The position numbers and the translations under genes were made by a program. A stretch of 64,000 bases of DNA from Xanthomonas hortorum (lineage in GTDB: Bacteria > Pseudomonadota > Gammaproteobacteria > Xanthomonadales > Xanthomonadaceae). Under the pieces are notes generated by a model that was not told the DNA's origin, did no database searches, and saw only the letters and a list, made by a program, of their open reading frames with translations. The stretch covers positions 5,343,001 through 5,407,000 of the forward strand of contig NZ_CP101417.1 of assembly GCF_024339125.1 (NCBI RefSeq). Reading direction: 5' to 3'. This document shows, piece by piece, positions 26,031 to 36,506 of the stretch; positions within the stretch are counted from its first letter, which is position 1; each line of letters opens with the position of its first letter.

Positions 26031-27317
26031 TCACGCGCCCTGCAGCGCCTGCTCCAGATCCGCCAGCAGATCGTCGATGTGTTCGATGCCGATCGACAGC
26101 CGCACCGTGTCTTCACTCACCCCGGCATGTTCCAACTCGGCCGGGCCCAACTGCCGATGCGTGGTGGACGCCGGATGCGTCGCCAGCGACTTCGCATCGC
26201 CGATATTCACCAGCCGCGTAAACAACTGCAGCGCATCCAGAAACCGCGCACCTGCCGCGCGTCCACCGGGCAGGCCGAAGGTCAATACACCCGAGCCATG
26301 CCCGCCCAGATACTTCTGCGCCAACGCATGCTCGGGATGATCCGGCAGCGCGGCATAGTTGACCCACGCAACCCGCGCATGCCCCTGCAGATACGTCGCA
26401 ATCGCCAGCGTATTCGCGTTGATGCGCTCCATCCGCAACGGCAGCGTTTCGATGCCTTGCAGGATCAAGAATGCATTGAACGGCGACAGCGCCGCACCGG
26501 TGTTGCGCAATGGCACCACACGCGCACGACCGATGTAAGCAGCATCACCCAACGCTTCGGTGTACACCAAGCCGTGATAGCTCACATCCGGCTCGTTGAG
26601 ACGCGGAAACCGTTGCTTGTGCGCTGCCCAGGGGAAGCGCCCGCTATCCACGATCGCCCCGCCGATGCTGTTGCCATGGCCGCCCAGATACTTGGTTAGC
26701 GAATGCACCACGATGTCGGCGCCGAAGTCGATCGGCCGCAACAACGACGGCGTGGCCACGGTGTTGTCCACGATCAACGGCACCCCATGCGCATGCGCCA
26801 CTGCCGCCACCGCTTCGATGTCGGTGATATTGCCGCGCGGATTGCCGATCGATTCGACGAAGACGGCCTTGGTGCGCTCATCGATCAATCCCGCGAACGC
26901 CTGTGGATCGCGATAGTCGGCAAAGCGCGTGCTGATGCCGAACTGCGGAAATGTATGCGCGAACAGATTGTAGGTGCCGCCATACAACGCACTGGAGGAG
27001 ACGATGTTGTCGCCAGCCTCGGCAATGGTCTGGATCGCATACGTCACCGCCGCCTGCCCGGATGCCAGCGCCAACGCGCCGATGCCGCCTTCCAGCGCAG
27101 CCACGCGTTGCTCCAGCACATCGTTGGTCGGATTCATGATGCGGCTATAGATATTGCCCTGCACCTTGAGGTCGAACAGGTCCGCGCCGTGCTGGGTATC
27201 GTCGAACGCGAAGGCCACGGTCTGGTAGATCGGCACCGCCACCGCACGCGTGGTCGGGTCGGGCGTGTAGCCGCCGTGCACGGCGATGGTTTCAGGCTTC
27301 CACTGCGGATCGGTCAT
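26031..27317 (-). CDS. metY: O-acetylhomoserine sulfhydrylase (O-acetylhomoserine aminocarboxypropyltransferase)
   Basis: This 428-residue Cys/Met-metabolism PLP enzyme would convert O-acetylhomoserine and sulfide into homocysteine. Diagnostic sequences are IAVHGGYTPDPTTRAVAVPIYQT near residue 10, NIYSRIMNPTND near 54, SSALYGGTYNLF near 108 and the PLP lysine in HSLTKYLGGHGN near 205, the usual pattern of the MetY group. The ATG at 27317 starts a standard N-terminus (MTDPQWKPETIAVHGG). It is a single gene, not in an operon with the DUF6624 gene 159 bp upstream. Confidence 0.92.
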   Translation of the reverse strand: MTDPQWKPETIAVHGGYTPDPTTRAVAVPIYQTVAFAFDDTQHGADLFDLKVQGNIYSRIMNPTNDVLEQRVAALEGGIGALALASGQAAVTYAIQTIAEAGDNIVSSSALYGGTYNLFAHTFPQFGISTRFADYRDPQAFAGLIDERTKAVFVESIGNPRGNITDIEAVAAVAHAHGVPLIVDNTVATPSLLRPIDFGADIVVHSLTKYLGGHGNSIGGAIVDSGRFPWAAHKQRFPRLNEPDVSYHGLVYTEALGDAAYIGRARVVPLRNTGAALSPFNAFLILQGIETLPLRMERINANTLAIATYLQGHARVAWVNYAALPDHPEHALAQKYLGGHGSGVLTFGLPGGRAAGARFLDALQLFTRLVNIGDAKSLATHPASTTHRQLGPAELEHAGVSEDTVRLSIGIEHIDDLLADLEQALQGA

Positions 27318-27476
27318 AGCGCGGCTCGCTCGTTAGAAGACGAGGACGATACGCGGCTGCTGCCATGCCTCTCATAACAGCACGCTATGACGACATCGCC
27401 AACTGTCAGGTCCTGCAACGGCGCACCCGCGCGCCGGCAATGGCTGCCGGCAATACTGAGCCCCTCCACCCGTCGA

Positions 27477-28385
27477 TCAGCGCACCGGCTTGTGGTAGAC
27501 GTCGTGCAACATCTTTTTGTAGTGCTCCATGGGAGGTAGTCCCATGCGGAGGCGACGCGCATCCAGGCCTGCTTCGTCCTCAGTAGGCTGCAACGACATG
27601 TGGCCATCCGCACCGGTCTGAAACTGGGTGCCGTAGCGCTGCGGCTTCCCTTGCGCGCGCAAGACACGATCGGTGAGCAGCGCAACATCGTCAGGCGCCA
27701 CATCCTGCTTGGCAAGCGCCGCTTCCATCAGTGCCAGCACCTGCACCTGAAACGCTGGATCGGCGTCGGAGTGCTGTACCAATGTCCATGCTGCATTGGC
27801 GCCGTCTTCGCCCACCAGGCGCCGTCCCGGCCATCCCTGCGTCGCGACGACCTGCTTGAGCCATTCGGTATTTTCGCGCATCACCGGCATAGTAGATGCC
27901 CAGTCGGCTGGCTTGCCCCCAGCTCCAATTGCTGCCTCTTGCACCTGCTGATCCTTCTCCACGCGCACAAGCAGTTCCTGCCGCAATTGCGGATTTAGTG
28001 CCGCCTGCTGCGCACTGATGCGTTCGGCCTTCGCCAACAGCACAGGCCACCCGCGCATCTTTCTTAGCCGATTCAGGCCGGGCCGATCCTTGCTGCGCAA
28101 ATCATCGATGGAAATGCGCCCCCGTGGAATTTCCTCCTCGAGATAGCGCATCGCCACGTCGGTCCGTTCCGCTGCCGCCAGGCATTCTGCGCGCAGGAGT
28201 TCGCCATTCTGTGGCAGTTCGCCGGATGAGCGCTGCAATGCGCCCATCACCTCTGCACAACGCGCATAGTCATTTGCCTCGTAGGCCTTAAGCGCGGCGA
28301 AAATATCCGGCACTTCCTCTGCGTGCAGGGAACATGCCAATCCGAAGGCGACGCCGAGGTAGATCGGAACATACGCAATACGCAT
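27477..28385 (-). CDS. Secreted DUF6624-domain protein of unknown function
   Basis: This 302-residue protein has a signal peptide (MRIAYVPIYLGVAFGLACSLHAEE, cleavage near HAE). A helical N-terminal half follows (AALKAYEANDYARCAEVMGAL, tetratricopeptide-like). The C-terminal DUF6624 region (~170-270) includes WPGRRLVGEDGANAAWTLVQH and LLTDRVLRAQGKPQRYGTQ. The longer open frame to 28808 antisense to clpB was rejected because the signal peptide starts exactly at ATG 28385. The function is not known; the domain occurs in many bacterial secreted or toxin-associated proteins. Confidence 0.8.
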   Translation of the reverse strand: MRIAYVPIYLGVAFGLACSLHAEEVPDIFAALKAYEANDYARCAEVMGALQRSSGELPQNGELLRAECLAAAERTDVAMRYLEEEIPRGRISIDDLRSKDRPGLNRLRKMRGWPVLLAKAERISAQQAALNPQLRQELLVRVEKDQQVQEAAIGAGGKPADWASTMPVMRENTEWLKQVVATQGWPGRRLVGEDGANAAWTLVQHSDADPAFQVQVLALMEAALAKQDVAPDDVALLTDRVLRAQGKPQRYGTQFQTGADGHMSLQPTEDEAGLDARRLRMGLPPMEHYKKMLHDVYHKPVR

Positions 28386-28509
28386 CTGAAGTTCCTTGTC
28401 AGATGAGACGTTCGACTGGAGAAGCGCGCGACGGTTTGCAACGCTCCAAAACGACCCGAATGACGCAGACGAGCCACCCACACATCCTGCGGGACGACCC
28501 GCCCTCCGA

Positions 28510-31095
28510 TCAAGCCTTTCCGAATTCCAGATGCCCGCCCTGCGCACGCACACGCACTGTATCGCCGCTGATGTAATACCCGGAAAGAATCTGCTGCGCC
28601 AGCGGGTTCTCCACCTGCGACTGGATCGCGCGCTTGAGCGGGCGTGCGCCATACACCGGGTCGAAGCCGACATTACCCAGCAATTCCAGCGCGGCATCGT
28701 CCAGATCCAGCTTGAGGCCGCGCTCGGACAAACGCTTCTCCAGCCCATGCAACTGGATGCGCGCGATCGACTTGATCTGTGCCTTATCCAGCGGATGGAA
28801 CACCACAATGTCGTCCAGCCGGTTGATGAACTCCGGGCGGAAATGCGCCTGCACCACGCCCATCACCGCCGCCTTCATCTGGGTATAGGCCTCGGCGCTG
28901 CCGTCGCCGGACAGCTCCTGGATCTGGTGCGAGCCCAGGTTGGAGGTCATCACGATCACGGTGTTTCGGAAGTCCACGGTGCGGCCCTGGCCATCGGTGA
29001 GGCGTCCATCGTCGAGCACCTGCAGCAGGATGTTGAAGACATCGGCATGCGCCTTTTCCACCTCGTCCAGCAGGATCAGCGAATACGGGCGCCGACGCAC
29101 CGCCTCGGTGAGATAGCCGCCTTCTTCGTAACCGACATAGCCCGGAGGCGCACCGATCAGCCGCGAGACCGAATGCTTCTCCATGAACTCGCTCATGTCG
29201 ATGCGGATCATCGCTTCGGTGCTGTCGAACAGGAAATCGGCCAGCGCCTTGCACAACTCGGTCTTGCCTACGCCGGTCGGCCCCAGGAACAGGAACGAGC
29301 CGCTCGGGCGATTGGGGTCGGACAGGCCCGCGCGCGAACGCCGCACCGCATCGGAGACCACCTTGATCGCCTCGTTCTGACCGACCACACGATGGTGCAG
29401 TTCGTCTTCCATGCGCAGCAATTTGTCGCGTTCACCTTCGAGCATCTTGTTGACCGGAATGCCGGTCCAGCGCGACACCACCTCGGCGATTTCCTCAGCG
29501 GTCACGCGGTCCTGCACCAGCTTGAAGTCGTGATGCTCGACTTCGTTGGCCAGCGCCATCTGCTTTTCCAGTTGCGGCAATACGCCGTACTGGATCTCGC
29601 TCATCTTGGCGTAGTCCTGGCGTCGTTGCGCGGCCTCCAGTTCCAGCTTGGCGTGCTCGATCTGCTCCTTGACCTTGGTAGTGCCCTGCAGCGCAGCCTT
29701 CTCGGATTTCCACAACTCGTTGAGGTCGTAGAACTCGCGCTCGAGCTTGTCGATGTCGGTTTCCAGATCGGCCAGGCGCTGACGCGAGGCGTCGTCTTTT
29801 TCCTTCTTCAGCATCTCGCGCTGGATCTTGAGCTGGATCAGGCGGCGCTCCAGGCGGTCGAGTTCCTCCGGCTTGGAGTCGATCTCCATGCGGATGCGCG
29901 ATGCCGCTTCGTCCATCAGGTCGATCGCCTTGTCCGGCAGCTGGCGGTCGGTGATGTAACGGTTGGACAAGGTGGCGGCGGCCACGATCGCCGGGTCGGT
30001 GATCTCCACGCCGTGATGCACCGCGTAGCGCTCCTTCAAGCCACGCAGGATCGCGATGGTGTCTTCCACCGTCGGCTCGCCCACGAACACCTTCTGGAAA
30101 CGCCGCTCCAGTGCCGCGTCTTTTTCGATGTACTTGCGGTATTCGTCCAGCGTGGTGGCGCCGATGCAATGCAGCTCGCCGCGTGCCAGCGCCGGCTTGA
30201 GCATGTTGCCCGCGTCCATCGCGCCATCGGCCTTGCCTGCGCCCACCATGGTGTGCAGCTCGTCGATGAACAGGATGATCTGGCCTTCGTTCTTGGACAG
30301 GTCGCTGAGCACCGCCTTTAGCCGTTCTTCGAACTCGCCGCGGAACTTGGCACCGGCGATCAGCGCGCCCATGTCCAGCGACAGCACGCGCTTACCGCGC
30401 AGGCCTTCGGGCACTTCGCCATTGATGATGCGTTGCGCCAGGCCCTCGACAATCGCGGTCTTGCCCACGCCGGGTTCGCCGATCAGCACCGGGTTGTTCT
30501 TGGTGCGCCGCTGCAACACTTGAATGGTGCGGCGGATCTCTTCGTCGCGGCCGATCACCGGATCGAGCTTGCCGCTCTCCGCACGCGCGGTCAGGTCGAT
30601 GGTGTATTTTTCCAGCGCTTGGCGTTGTTCCTCGGCGTTTTCCGATTGCACGGTTTCGCCGCCGCGCAGCTTGTCGATGGCGACCTCGATCTTTTTCTTG
30701 TCGCCGCCGGCCGCGCGCAGCGCCACGCCCAGCGGGCTGGCATCGTCGGCCGCGGCCAGCACGAACCACTCGCTGGCGATAAAGGCATCGCCATGTTGTT
30801 GCGCCAGTTTGTCGGTCTGGTTGAGCAGGCGGTTGAGATCGTTGCCGATCGACAGGTTGCCTTCCTGACCCGACACCTTGGGCAGCGTGTCCAGCGCCTC
30901 GCCCAGCCGCTCGCGCAGCAATGGCACGTTGACGCCGGCCTGCGACAGCAGCGGGCGCGTGCTGCCGCCACTCTGGTCGAGCAATGCGGCGAGCACGTGC
31001 ACGGGCTCGATGATGTTGTGGTCGCGGCCCACGGCCAGCGACTGCGCGTCGGCCAGCGCCTGCTGGAACCGCGAGGTGAGCTTGTCCATCCGCAT
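28510..31095 (-). CDS. clpB: ATP-dependent disaggregase ClpB
   Basis: ClpB (861 residues) resolubilises aggregated proteins together with DnaK. The N-terminal repeat domain begins at [18 protein letters not shown]. The first AAA+ module has Walker A GEPGVGKT near residue 205 and the second has [14 protein letters not shown] near 605. The long coiled-coil middle domain (~400-530) distinguishes it from ClpA. ATG 31095 matches the usual ClpB start; the open frame runs further upstream only by chance. A heat-shock-type promoter lies 50-75 bp upstream. Confidence 0.97.
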   Translation of the reverse strand: MRMDKLTSRFQQALADAQSLAVGRDHNIIEPVHVLAALLDQSGGSTRPLLSQAGVNVPLLRERLGEALDTLPKVSGQEGNLSIGNDLNRLLNQTDKLAQQHGDAFIASEWFVLAAADDASPLGVALRAAGGDKKKIEVAIDKLRGGETVQSENAEEQRQALEKYTIDLTARAESGKLDPVIGRDEEIRRTIQVLQRRTKNNPVLIGEPGVGKTAIVEGLAQRIINGEVPEGLRGKRVLSLDMGALIAGAKFRGEFEERLKAVLSDLSKNEGQIILFIDELHTMVGAGKADGAMDAGNMLKPALARGELHCIGATTLDEYRKYIEKDAALERRFQKVFVGEPTVEDTIAILRGLKERYAVHHGVEITDPAIVAAATLSNRYITDRQLPDKAIDLMDEAASRIRMEIDSKPEELDRLERRLIQLKIQREMLKKEKDDASRQRLADLETDIDKLEREFYDLNELWKSEKAALQGTTKVKEQIEHAKLELEAAQRRQDYAKMSEIQYGVLPQLEKQMALANEVEHHDFKLVQDRVTAEEIAEVVSRWTGIPVNKMLEGERDKLLRMEDELHHRVVGQNEAIKVVSDAVRRSRAGLSDPNRPSGSFLFLGPTGVGKTELCKALADFLFDSTEAMIRIDMSEFMEKHSVSRLIGAPPGYVGYEEGGYLTEAVRRRPYSLILLDEVEKAHADVFNILLQVLDDGRLTDGQGRTVDFRNTVIVMTSNLGSHQIQELSGDGSAEAYTQMKAAVMGVVQAHFRPEFINRLDDIVVFHPLDKAQIKSIARIQLHGLEKRLSERGLKLDLDDAALELLGNVGFDPVYGARPLKRAIQSQVENPLAQQILSGYYISGDTVRVRAQGGHLEFGKA

Positions 31096-31143
31096 GGGGA
31101 TAATCCTCTGAACTGGTGGCCGGCGACGCCGACGATACCGTGC

Positions 31144-31171
31144 AGATGCGGCTGCTGTGCGGGGTTTCAAG
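31144..31171 (-). promoter_or_regulatory. Sigma-32-type heat-shock promoter of clpB
   Basis: On the minus strand, CTTGAAA (31171-31165) matches the heat-shock -35 exactly. After 13 bp, CCGCATCT (31151-31144) matches the -10 CCCCATNT at all but one position. The start codon is about 50 nt downstream. This fits the known heat-shock control of clpB. Confidence 0.8.
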
Positions 31172-31318
31172 GTTTGACGGGTGCGGCAAGTGCAGATGAG
31201 GGGCATCAGGGCCGGCTCACGCTGCTTGGTGTGGGCCGCGCGATGTTGGAGAAACGGGTTTGCCTTGCGCATTGGCATCGGCGTTGGCTTAGACAAACTC
31301 GGGCCGACGACCGGCCTG

Positions 31319-32155
31319 CTAGACGATCCGCCGCAGTGGCACAGTGGCGTGCGTCGCAGCGCCCTGCCGCGCATCGGCATCCTTGGCGTCCTCGGCGTTC
31401 TCCGTGGCCGCTGGCACCGGCAGCTGCGCCGTCCCCAGCAAACGCGACAACACCTGCGCCTGGATCGCCGCCAGCGCCGGTGCGCCTGGTACACGCGGAT
31501 GCGGCACCGGCACTGGCACATCCAAGCCGACATGGCCGTGCTCGATCAGCACAATGCGGTCGGCCAGCGCACTCGCCTCAGCCACGTCATGGGTGACCAG
31601 CACCAGGGTGAAACCATGCTGCCGCCACAGCTGCACGATCAGCTGCTGCATTTCGATACGCGTCAACGCATCCAACGCGCCCAGCGGTTCGTCCAGCAGC
31701 AACAGCCGCGGCCGATGCACTAGCGCACGCGCCAGGGCCACGCGCTGGCGTTGACCGCCGGAGAGCGTCGCCGGCCAATCGCCGCCGCGCGTGCCCAGCC
31801 CCACCGCGTCCAATGCCGCCTGCGCCTTGGCACGCCCGGCACGCCCCAGGCCGAGCGCCACGTTGTCGATCACCCGCTTCCACGGCAGCAGCCGCGCGTC
31901 CTGAAACATCAGCCGCACCGCATCACGCTGCGCAGCCAACGGCGCGTGCCCGCTGGCGACCGTGCCGGTATCGGCCGCTTCCAGCCCGGCGATCACGCGC
32001 AACAAGGTGCTCTTGCCGCAGCCGCTGCGCCCCACAATCGCCACGCTGGCACCGGGCGCGATGTCCAGATCGATGCCGCGCAACACCTCGGCATCGCCAT
32101 AACGCTTGCCAATCCCGCGCAAGGTCAGCGGCAGGCCGGTCTCGACCGCGCTCAT
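31319..32155 (-). CDS. ssuB: Sulfonate/nitrate-type ABC transporter ATPase
   Basis: This 278-residue cytoplasmic ATPase has Walker [10 protein letters not shown] near residue 40, Q-loop FQDARLLPW near 85, signature [14 protein letters not shown] near 130 and Walker B LLLLDEP near 153, followed by H-loop VLVTHD. It belongs to the SsuB/TauB group by its short length and [10 protein letters not shown] pattern. Its ATG overlaps the permease stop (ATGA). It is the last gene of the organosulfur operon. The C-terminal 60 residues are an extra Pro/Ala-rich tail. Confidence 0.88.
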   Translation of the reverse strand: MSAVETGLPLTLRGIGKRYGDAEVLRGIDLDIAPGASVAIVGRSGCGKSTLLRVIAGLEAADTGTVASGHAPLAAQRDAVRLMFQDARLLPWKRVIDNVALGLGRAGRAKAQAALDAVGLGTRGGDWPATLSGGQRQRVALARALVHRPRLLLLDEPLGALDALTRIEMQQLIVQLWRQHGFTLVLVTHDVAEASALADRIVLIEHGHVGLDVPVPVPHPRVPGAPALAAIQAQVLSRLLGTAQLPVPAATENAEDAKDADARQGAATHATVPLRRIV

Positions 32156-32946
32156 CGGTGCAGCTCCGCACGCTGTTGCTGCGCCGGGTGCCAGCCCAAC
32201 CACCAGGCTTCCAATCCGCGTGCAGCCAGATCGGCCAGCTTGCCGAGCAATGCGTACAGCAAGATGGCCACCACCACGATGTCGGTCTGCAAAAATTCGC
32301 GCGCGTTCGTCGCCAGATAGCCGATGCCGGAACTTGCGGAAATCGTCTCGGCCACGATCAAGGTCAGCCACATCAAACCCAACGCAAAGCGCAACCCGAC
32401 CAGAATCGACGGCAACGCACCCGGCAACAACACATCGACAAACAGCTGCGGGCCACGCAAGCCGTAATTGCGCGCCATCTCGATCAGTGCCGGGTCCACG
32501 CTGCGGATGCCGTGATAGGTATTGAGATAGATCGGGAAGAAGGTGCCCAGCGCCACCAGAAACAACTTGGCGCCCTCGTCGATGCCGAACCACAGGATCA
32601 CCAGCGGAATCAGCGCCAGATGCGGCACATTGCGCAGCATCTGCAAGGCACTGTCGAGCAGACGCTCGGCCACGCGCGACACGCCGGTGAGCAGACCCAG
32701 TGCAAAACCAATGCTACCGCCGATCGCCAGGCCGACTGCCGCACGCCAGCTGCTGATCGCCAGGTGTTGCCACAACTCGCCGCTTTGCACCAGCGTGACA
32801 GCCGCACGCAGCACCGCGTCCGGCGCAGGAAGAATCCGCTGCGGCAACCAGCCACCGGAGGCGGCGATCTGCCAGGCCACCAACAAGGCCAATGGCAATA
32901 GCCAAGGCACTAGTAGATTGCCCAAACGACGCGAGGGGGTACTCAT
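32152..32946 (-). CDS. ssuC: Sulfonate-type ABC transporter permease
   Basis: This 264-residue inner-membrane permease of the SsuC/TauC type has about six helices. The coupling EAA motif region is [34 protein letters not shown] (residues ~165-195; only key residues given: G, LP, P, G). It starts at ATG 32946 and overlaps ssuB by 4 bp. The 115-bp gap to ssuA upstream holds no gene. Confidence 0.88.
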   Translation of the reverse strand: MSTPSRRLGNLLVPWLLPLALLVAWQIAASGGWLPQRILPAPDAVLRAAVTLVQSGELWQHLAISSWRAAVGLAIGGSIGFALGLLTGVSRVAERLLDSALQMLRNVPHLALIPLVILWFGIDEGAKLFLVALGTFFPIYLNTYHGIRSVDPALIEMARNYGLRGPQLFVDVLLPGALPSILVGLRFALGLMWLTLIVAETISASSGIGYLATNAREFLQTDIVVVAILLYALLGKLADLAARGLEAWWLGWHPAQQQRAELHR

Positions 32947-33061
32947 TGCGGAACCTTGATGATGTGGCGAAGCATCGCAACAACAGCGCGTATGTGCACG
33001 TTTCCGGAGGTCCGGCACCCGTTCCCAATCCAGCTTACGTTTGCATCTCTGGTCCCGCGCA

Positions 33062-34045
33062 TCACTTGCCCGCCGCCTGTTTGCCCGCCGGCGATGCAAC
33101 GGCAACTGCCGGCGCACGCCACACCGCAGGTGCCACCAGCACCCGCTTGGGCAACAGGCGCTGTGCGTAGAACAGATCGGCAGTCGCCTGCTGCGCCTTG
33201 ATGACCTCGGCGCTGAGCGGCTGCACGCTGGCCGGCGGGCGATGGGCCAGCGTGCGCTCGACCACCGCAGGCGAGAGCCCGCTCACCTGCGCCAGCACGC
33301 GAATGCTGCCGGCGCGATCGCGTTCCAATAGCCCGTCGGCCTGATTGAGCTGCCCCATCACCTGCTGCACGAACGGGCCCCACGCGGTGGCATAGCGGCG
33401 CGAAGACAGAAAGAAGCCGCCGGTCAATCCAAGCCCTTCGCCGTTGGCGAGCAGGCGCGCACTGCCATCCAGCGTCAATGCCGAATACCACGGGTCCCAG
33501 ATCGCCCAGGCATCCACCTGCCCTGCAGCGAAGGCTGCGCGTGCATTGGCCGGCGACAGATACAGCGGCGTGATGTCGCGCATGCTCAGGCCCGACTTGG
33601 CCAACAGCCGCAGCAACAGGTTGTGCGCACTCGACCCTTTCTGAAACGCAACCCGCTTGCCCTTGAGATCGGCCACGCGCCGCAGTGTGCTCTTGGCCGG
33701 CACCAGAATGGTCTCGGCCTTGGGCGTGGGCGGCACCCAGCCCACATACACCAGATCGGCACCGGCGGCCTGCGCGAACAATGGCGGAATATCGCCGGCA
33801 CCGCCCAGGTCGATGCTGCCCACGTTCAAGGCTTCCAGCATTTGCGGCCCGGCCGGAAACTCGATCCAGGTAATTTTGGTGCGCGGGAAGCGTTGTTCCA
33901 GCAAACGATGCTGCTTGGCCAGCACCAGGCTCGACACCGCTTTTTGATAGCCGATACGCAACTGTGCCGGCTCGGCCGCCCATGTGGGTTGCAGCCACGC
34001 AATGCTGGACAACAGCAACGCAACAAACACAAAGCGGTAGCGCAT
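33062..34045 (-). CDS. ssuA: Sulfonate-type periplasmic substrate-binding protein
   Basis: This 327-residue secreted binding protein has signal peptide MRYRFVFVALLLSSIAWLQP, cleavage near TWAAEP. The SsuA/NMT1 fold shows in LRIGYQKAVSSLVLAKQH, FPAGPQMLEALNVGSIDLGGAGDIPP and VDAWAIWDPWY, the last typical of aliphatic sulfonate binders. ATG 34045 was chosen because AGGAGG lies just upstream; an in-frame ATG at 34060 overlaps the reductase stop. It delivers the ligand to SsuC/SsuB. Confidence 0.9.
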   Translation of the reverse strand: MRYRFVFVALLLSSIAWLQPTWAAEPAQLRIGYQKAVSSLVLAKQHRLLEQRFPRTKITWIEFPAGPQMLEALNVGSIDLGGAGDIPPLFAQAAGADLVYVGWVPPTPKAETILVPAKSTLRRVADLKGKRVAFQKGSSAHNLLLRLLAKSGLSMRDITPLYLSPANARAAFAAGQVDAWAIWDPWYSALTLDGSARLLANGEGLGLTGGFFLSSRRYATAWGPFVQQVMGQLNQADGLLERDRAGSIRVLAQVSGLSPAVVERTLAHRPPASVQPLSAEVIKAQQATADLFYAQRLLPKRVLVAPAVWRAPAVAVASPAGKQAAGK

Positions 34046-34056
34046 CGGAATCCTCC

Positions 34057-35097
34057 TCATTGCCAATCGGTGGACGGTTTTTCCCAGAGGTTGACGCCAC
34101 CCTCGACCGCAAAGCGATCGATCTCGGCCAACTCGTCGACACTGAACGCAGGCGACTGCAAGGCCGCGACGTTTTCGATCAACTGCTCCGGGCGGCTGGC
34201 ACCCAGCAAGGCCGAGCTCACGCGCGGATCGCGCAGTACCCAGGCCAACGCCAACTGCGCAAGACTCTGCCCACGTCGCTGTGCGATCGCATCCAGCCCG
34301 CGTGCGCGCTGCAGATTGTCCTCGGATAGATGTTCCGGCCGCAGCGACTGCCCACCCGGACGATTCACCCGCGCATCGCTGGGCACGCCATTGAGGTACT
34401 TGCCGGTCAACAAGCCCTGCGCCAACGGGGTGAACGCGATCACGCCGGCACCCACCTCGTCCGTGGCATCGAACAACTCCTGCTCGGCCCAGCGATTGAA
34501 CAGGTTGTAGGCCGGCTGATGGATCAGCAGCGGCACCTTCCACTCGCGCAGCAATGCCGCGATCTCGCGCGTGCGCGCCGCCGAGTACGACGACACGCCC
34601 ACATACAAGGCCTTGCCCTGCTGCACCGCGCTGGCCAATGCGCCGGCGGTTTCTTCCAACGGTGTGTCCGCGTCGAAGCGGTGCGAGTAGAAGATGTCCA
34701 CGTAGTCCACGCCCAGCCGCTGCAGGCTCTGATCCAGGCTGGACAGCAGGTATTTGCGCGAGCTGCCGCCCTGCCCGTACGGGCCCGGCCACATGTCCCA
34801 ACCGGCCTTGGTGGAAATGATCAGTTCGTCGCGATAGGGCTTGAAATCCTCGCGCAGCAGGCGGCCGAAGTTGATTTCCGCGCTGCCATACGGCGGGCCG
34901 TAGTTGTTGGCCAGATCGAAGTGAGTAATGCCCAGATCGAACGCGGTGCGCAGCAAGGCGCGCTGCGTGTCGATCGGTGTGCTGTCGCCGAAGTTGTGCC
35001 ACAGGCCCAGCGACAGTGCCGGCAACACCAGGCCACTGCGGCCGACACGGCGGTAGGCGATACGGTCGTAACGATCGGGATGTGCGAGATAGGTCAT
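34057..35097 (-). CDS. Aldo-keto reductase of the YghZ type
   Basis: This 346-residue NADPH-dependent aldo/keto reductase is the same length as E. coli YghZ (L-glyceraldehyde-3-phosphate reductase). Visible motifs are YRRVGRSGLVLPALSLGLW, the active-site Asp/Tyr region FDLANNYGPPYGSAE, IISTKAGWDMWPGPYG and YSHRFD. The cofactor-binding ASRPEQLIEN is near the C-terminus. It sits inside the organosulfur operon, 16 nt after the monooxygenase and 11 nt before ssuA. It may reduce the aldehyde released by desulfonation, which is inference. Confidence 0.88.
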   Translation of the reverse strand: MTYLAHPDRYDRIAYRRVGRSGLVLPALSLGLWHNFGDSTPIDTQRALLRTAFDLGITHFDLANNYGPPYGSAEINFGRLLREDFKPYRDELIISTKAGWDMWPGPYGQGGSSRKYLLSSLDQSLQRLGVDYVDIFYSHRFDADTPLEETAGALASAVQQGKALYVGVSSYSAARTREIAALLREWKVPLLIHQPAYNLFNRWAEQELFDATDEVGAGVIAFTPLAQGLLTGKYLNGVPSDARVNRPGGQSLRPEHLSEDNLQRARGLDAIAQRRGQSLAQLALAWVLRDPRVSSALLGASRPEQLIENVAALQSPAFSVDELAEIDRFAVEGGVNLWEKPSTDWQ

Positions 35098-35113
35098 CAG
35101 AATGTCCGGTAGA

Positions 35114-36442
35114 TCAGCGTGCGCTGAAGCGATTGGCGGGGCGTGCCAGCCCCAGATGATCGCGCAACGTGCGCCCCGCATAGTCACGCCGGAACAGCCC
35201 GCGTCGCTGCAGCTCCGGCACCACGTGATTGGCGACATCGGCCAGGCCGCCGGGCAGATGCGGCACCAGCACGTTGAAACCATCGGCTGCGTCTTGCTCG
35301 AACCAGGCCTGCAACTCATCGGCAATCTGCGTGGGCGTGCCGATCAGGCTGTAATGCCCGCGCCCGCCCGCGATGCGCCGACCGAGCTGGGCAATGCTCA
35401 ACTGCTCCTGCCCGGCCAACTCGGTGAACAACTGCTGGCGGCTGCGCTGCCCGGTTTCGGTTAGCGGCAACTCCGGCAACGGACCATCTGGCGGGTAGCC
35501 GGACAGGTCGAAGTTGCCCAACATGCGCGACAGCAGTGCGATGCCGACGTCAGGCTCCACCAGCTCCTGAAACTGCTCGAACTTTTCCTGCGCTTCGGCC
35601 TGGCTTTGCCCAACCACGATGAACACGCCTGGCATCACCTTCAATGCATCGCGCGAGCGCCCGAATTGTTCCAGCCGCCCCTTGATGTCGGCGTAGAACG
35701 CCTGCGCCTTGGCCAGCGACGACTGCGCGGTGAACACCACCTCGGCAGTCTCGGCGGCCAGCGCACGCCCTGGCTCGGACGAGCCGGCCTGCACCAGCAC
35801 CGGATGCCCCTGCGGCGCCCGCGCGATATTGAGCGGACCGCGCACCTGAAAATGCGGGCCGCGATGGTCCAGCACGTGCAGCCGTGCGGGATCGTAGTGC
35901 ACGCCAGCGGCAGTGTCGGCGATAAAGGCATCGTCGTCCCAGCTGTCCCATAGCCCTGCGACCACTTGCTGAAATTCGCGCGCTCGCGCATAGCGCTCGG
36001 CATGCACGTAATGCGCATCGCGGTTGAAATTCAGCGCCTCGTCGGCGGCATCGGAGGTGACCAGATTCCAGCCGGCACGCCCACCGGACAGATGATCCAG
36101 CGAGGCAAACTTGCGTGCCACGTGATACGGCTCGTTGTAGCTGGTGGTCATGGTGGCGATCAACCCGATGCGCTCGCTCACCACCGCCAACGCGCTGAGC
36201 AACGTGAGCGGCTCGAACAGGCTGGAGCGCGCCATCCGCGATGCCACCGGCCCGCCGGCCGCAGCCAGGCTGTCGGCGACGAACACCGCATCGAACTTGG
36301 CGGCCTCGGCAATGCGCACCATCTGCCGGTAATGATCGAACACCAGCGGATCGGCACTGGCGTGCGGATGCCGCCATGCGGCCACATGATGGCCGGTGGC
36401 CATCAGAAACGCACCGAGCGAGAGCTGCCGTACGGCGCTCAT
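35114..36442 (-). CDS. FMN-dependent LLM-class monooxygenase (NtaA/SnaA/DszA group)
   Basis: This 442-residue luciferase-like monooxygenase uses reduced FMN and O2 to cleave C-S or C-N bonds. The family start is QLSLGAFLMATGHHVAAWRHP; later motifs are VSERIGLIATMTTSYNEPYHVARKFASLDHLSGGRAGWNLVTS (residues ~95-140; key residues R, G, N, E, P, G, W, N) and HPVLVQAGSS near 225. It looks more like DszA/NtaA/SfnG-type enzymes than SsuD. No flavin reductase gene lies in the window, so reduced FMN must come from elsewhere. Operon context points to sulfur scavenging. Confidence 0.88.
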   Translation of the reverse strand: MSAVRQLSLGAFLMATGHHVAAWRHPHASADPLVFDHYRQMVRIAEAAKFDAVFVADSLAAAGGPVASRMARSSLFEPLTLLSALAVVSERIGLIATMTTSYNEPYHVARKFASLDHLSGGRAGWNLVTSDAADEALNFNRDAHYVHAERYARAREFQQVVAGLWDSWDDDAFIADTAAGVHYDPARLHVLDHRGPHFQVRGPLNIARAPQGHPVLVQAGSSEPGRALAAETAEVVFTAQSSLAKAQAFYADIKGRLEQFGRSRDALKVMPGVFIVVGQSQAEAQEKFEQFQELVEPDVGIALLSRMLGNFDLSGYPPDGPLPELPLTETGQRSRQQLFTELAGQEQLSIAQLGRRIAGGRGHYSLIGTPTQIADELQAWFEQDAADGFNVLVPHLPGGLADVANHVVPELQRRGLFRRDYAGRTLRDHLGLARPANRFSAR

Positions 36443-36506
36443 TGCAGCCCACCGTGCGTAGCGCCCGCACTGTACAAATCGATATCCAAAACCATCACAC
36501 GCATGC

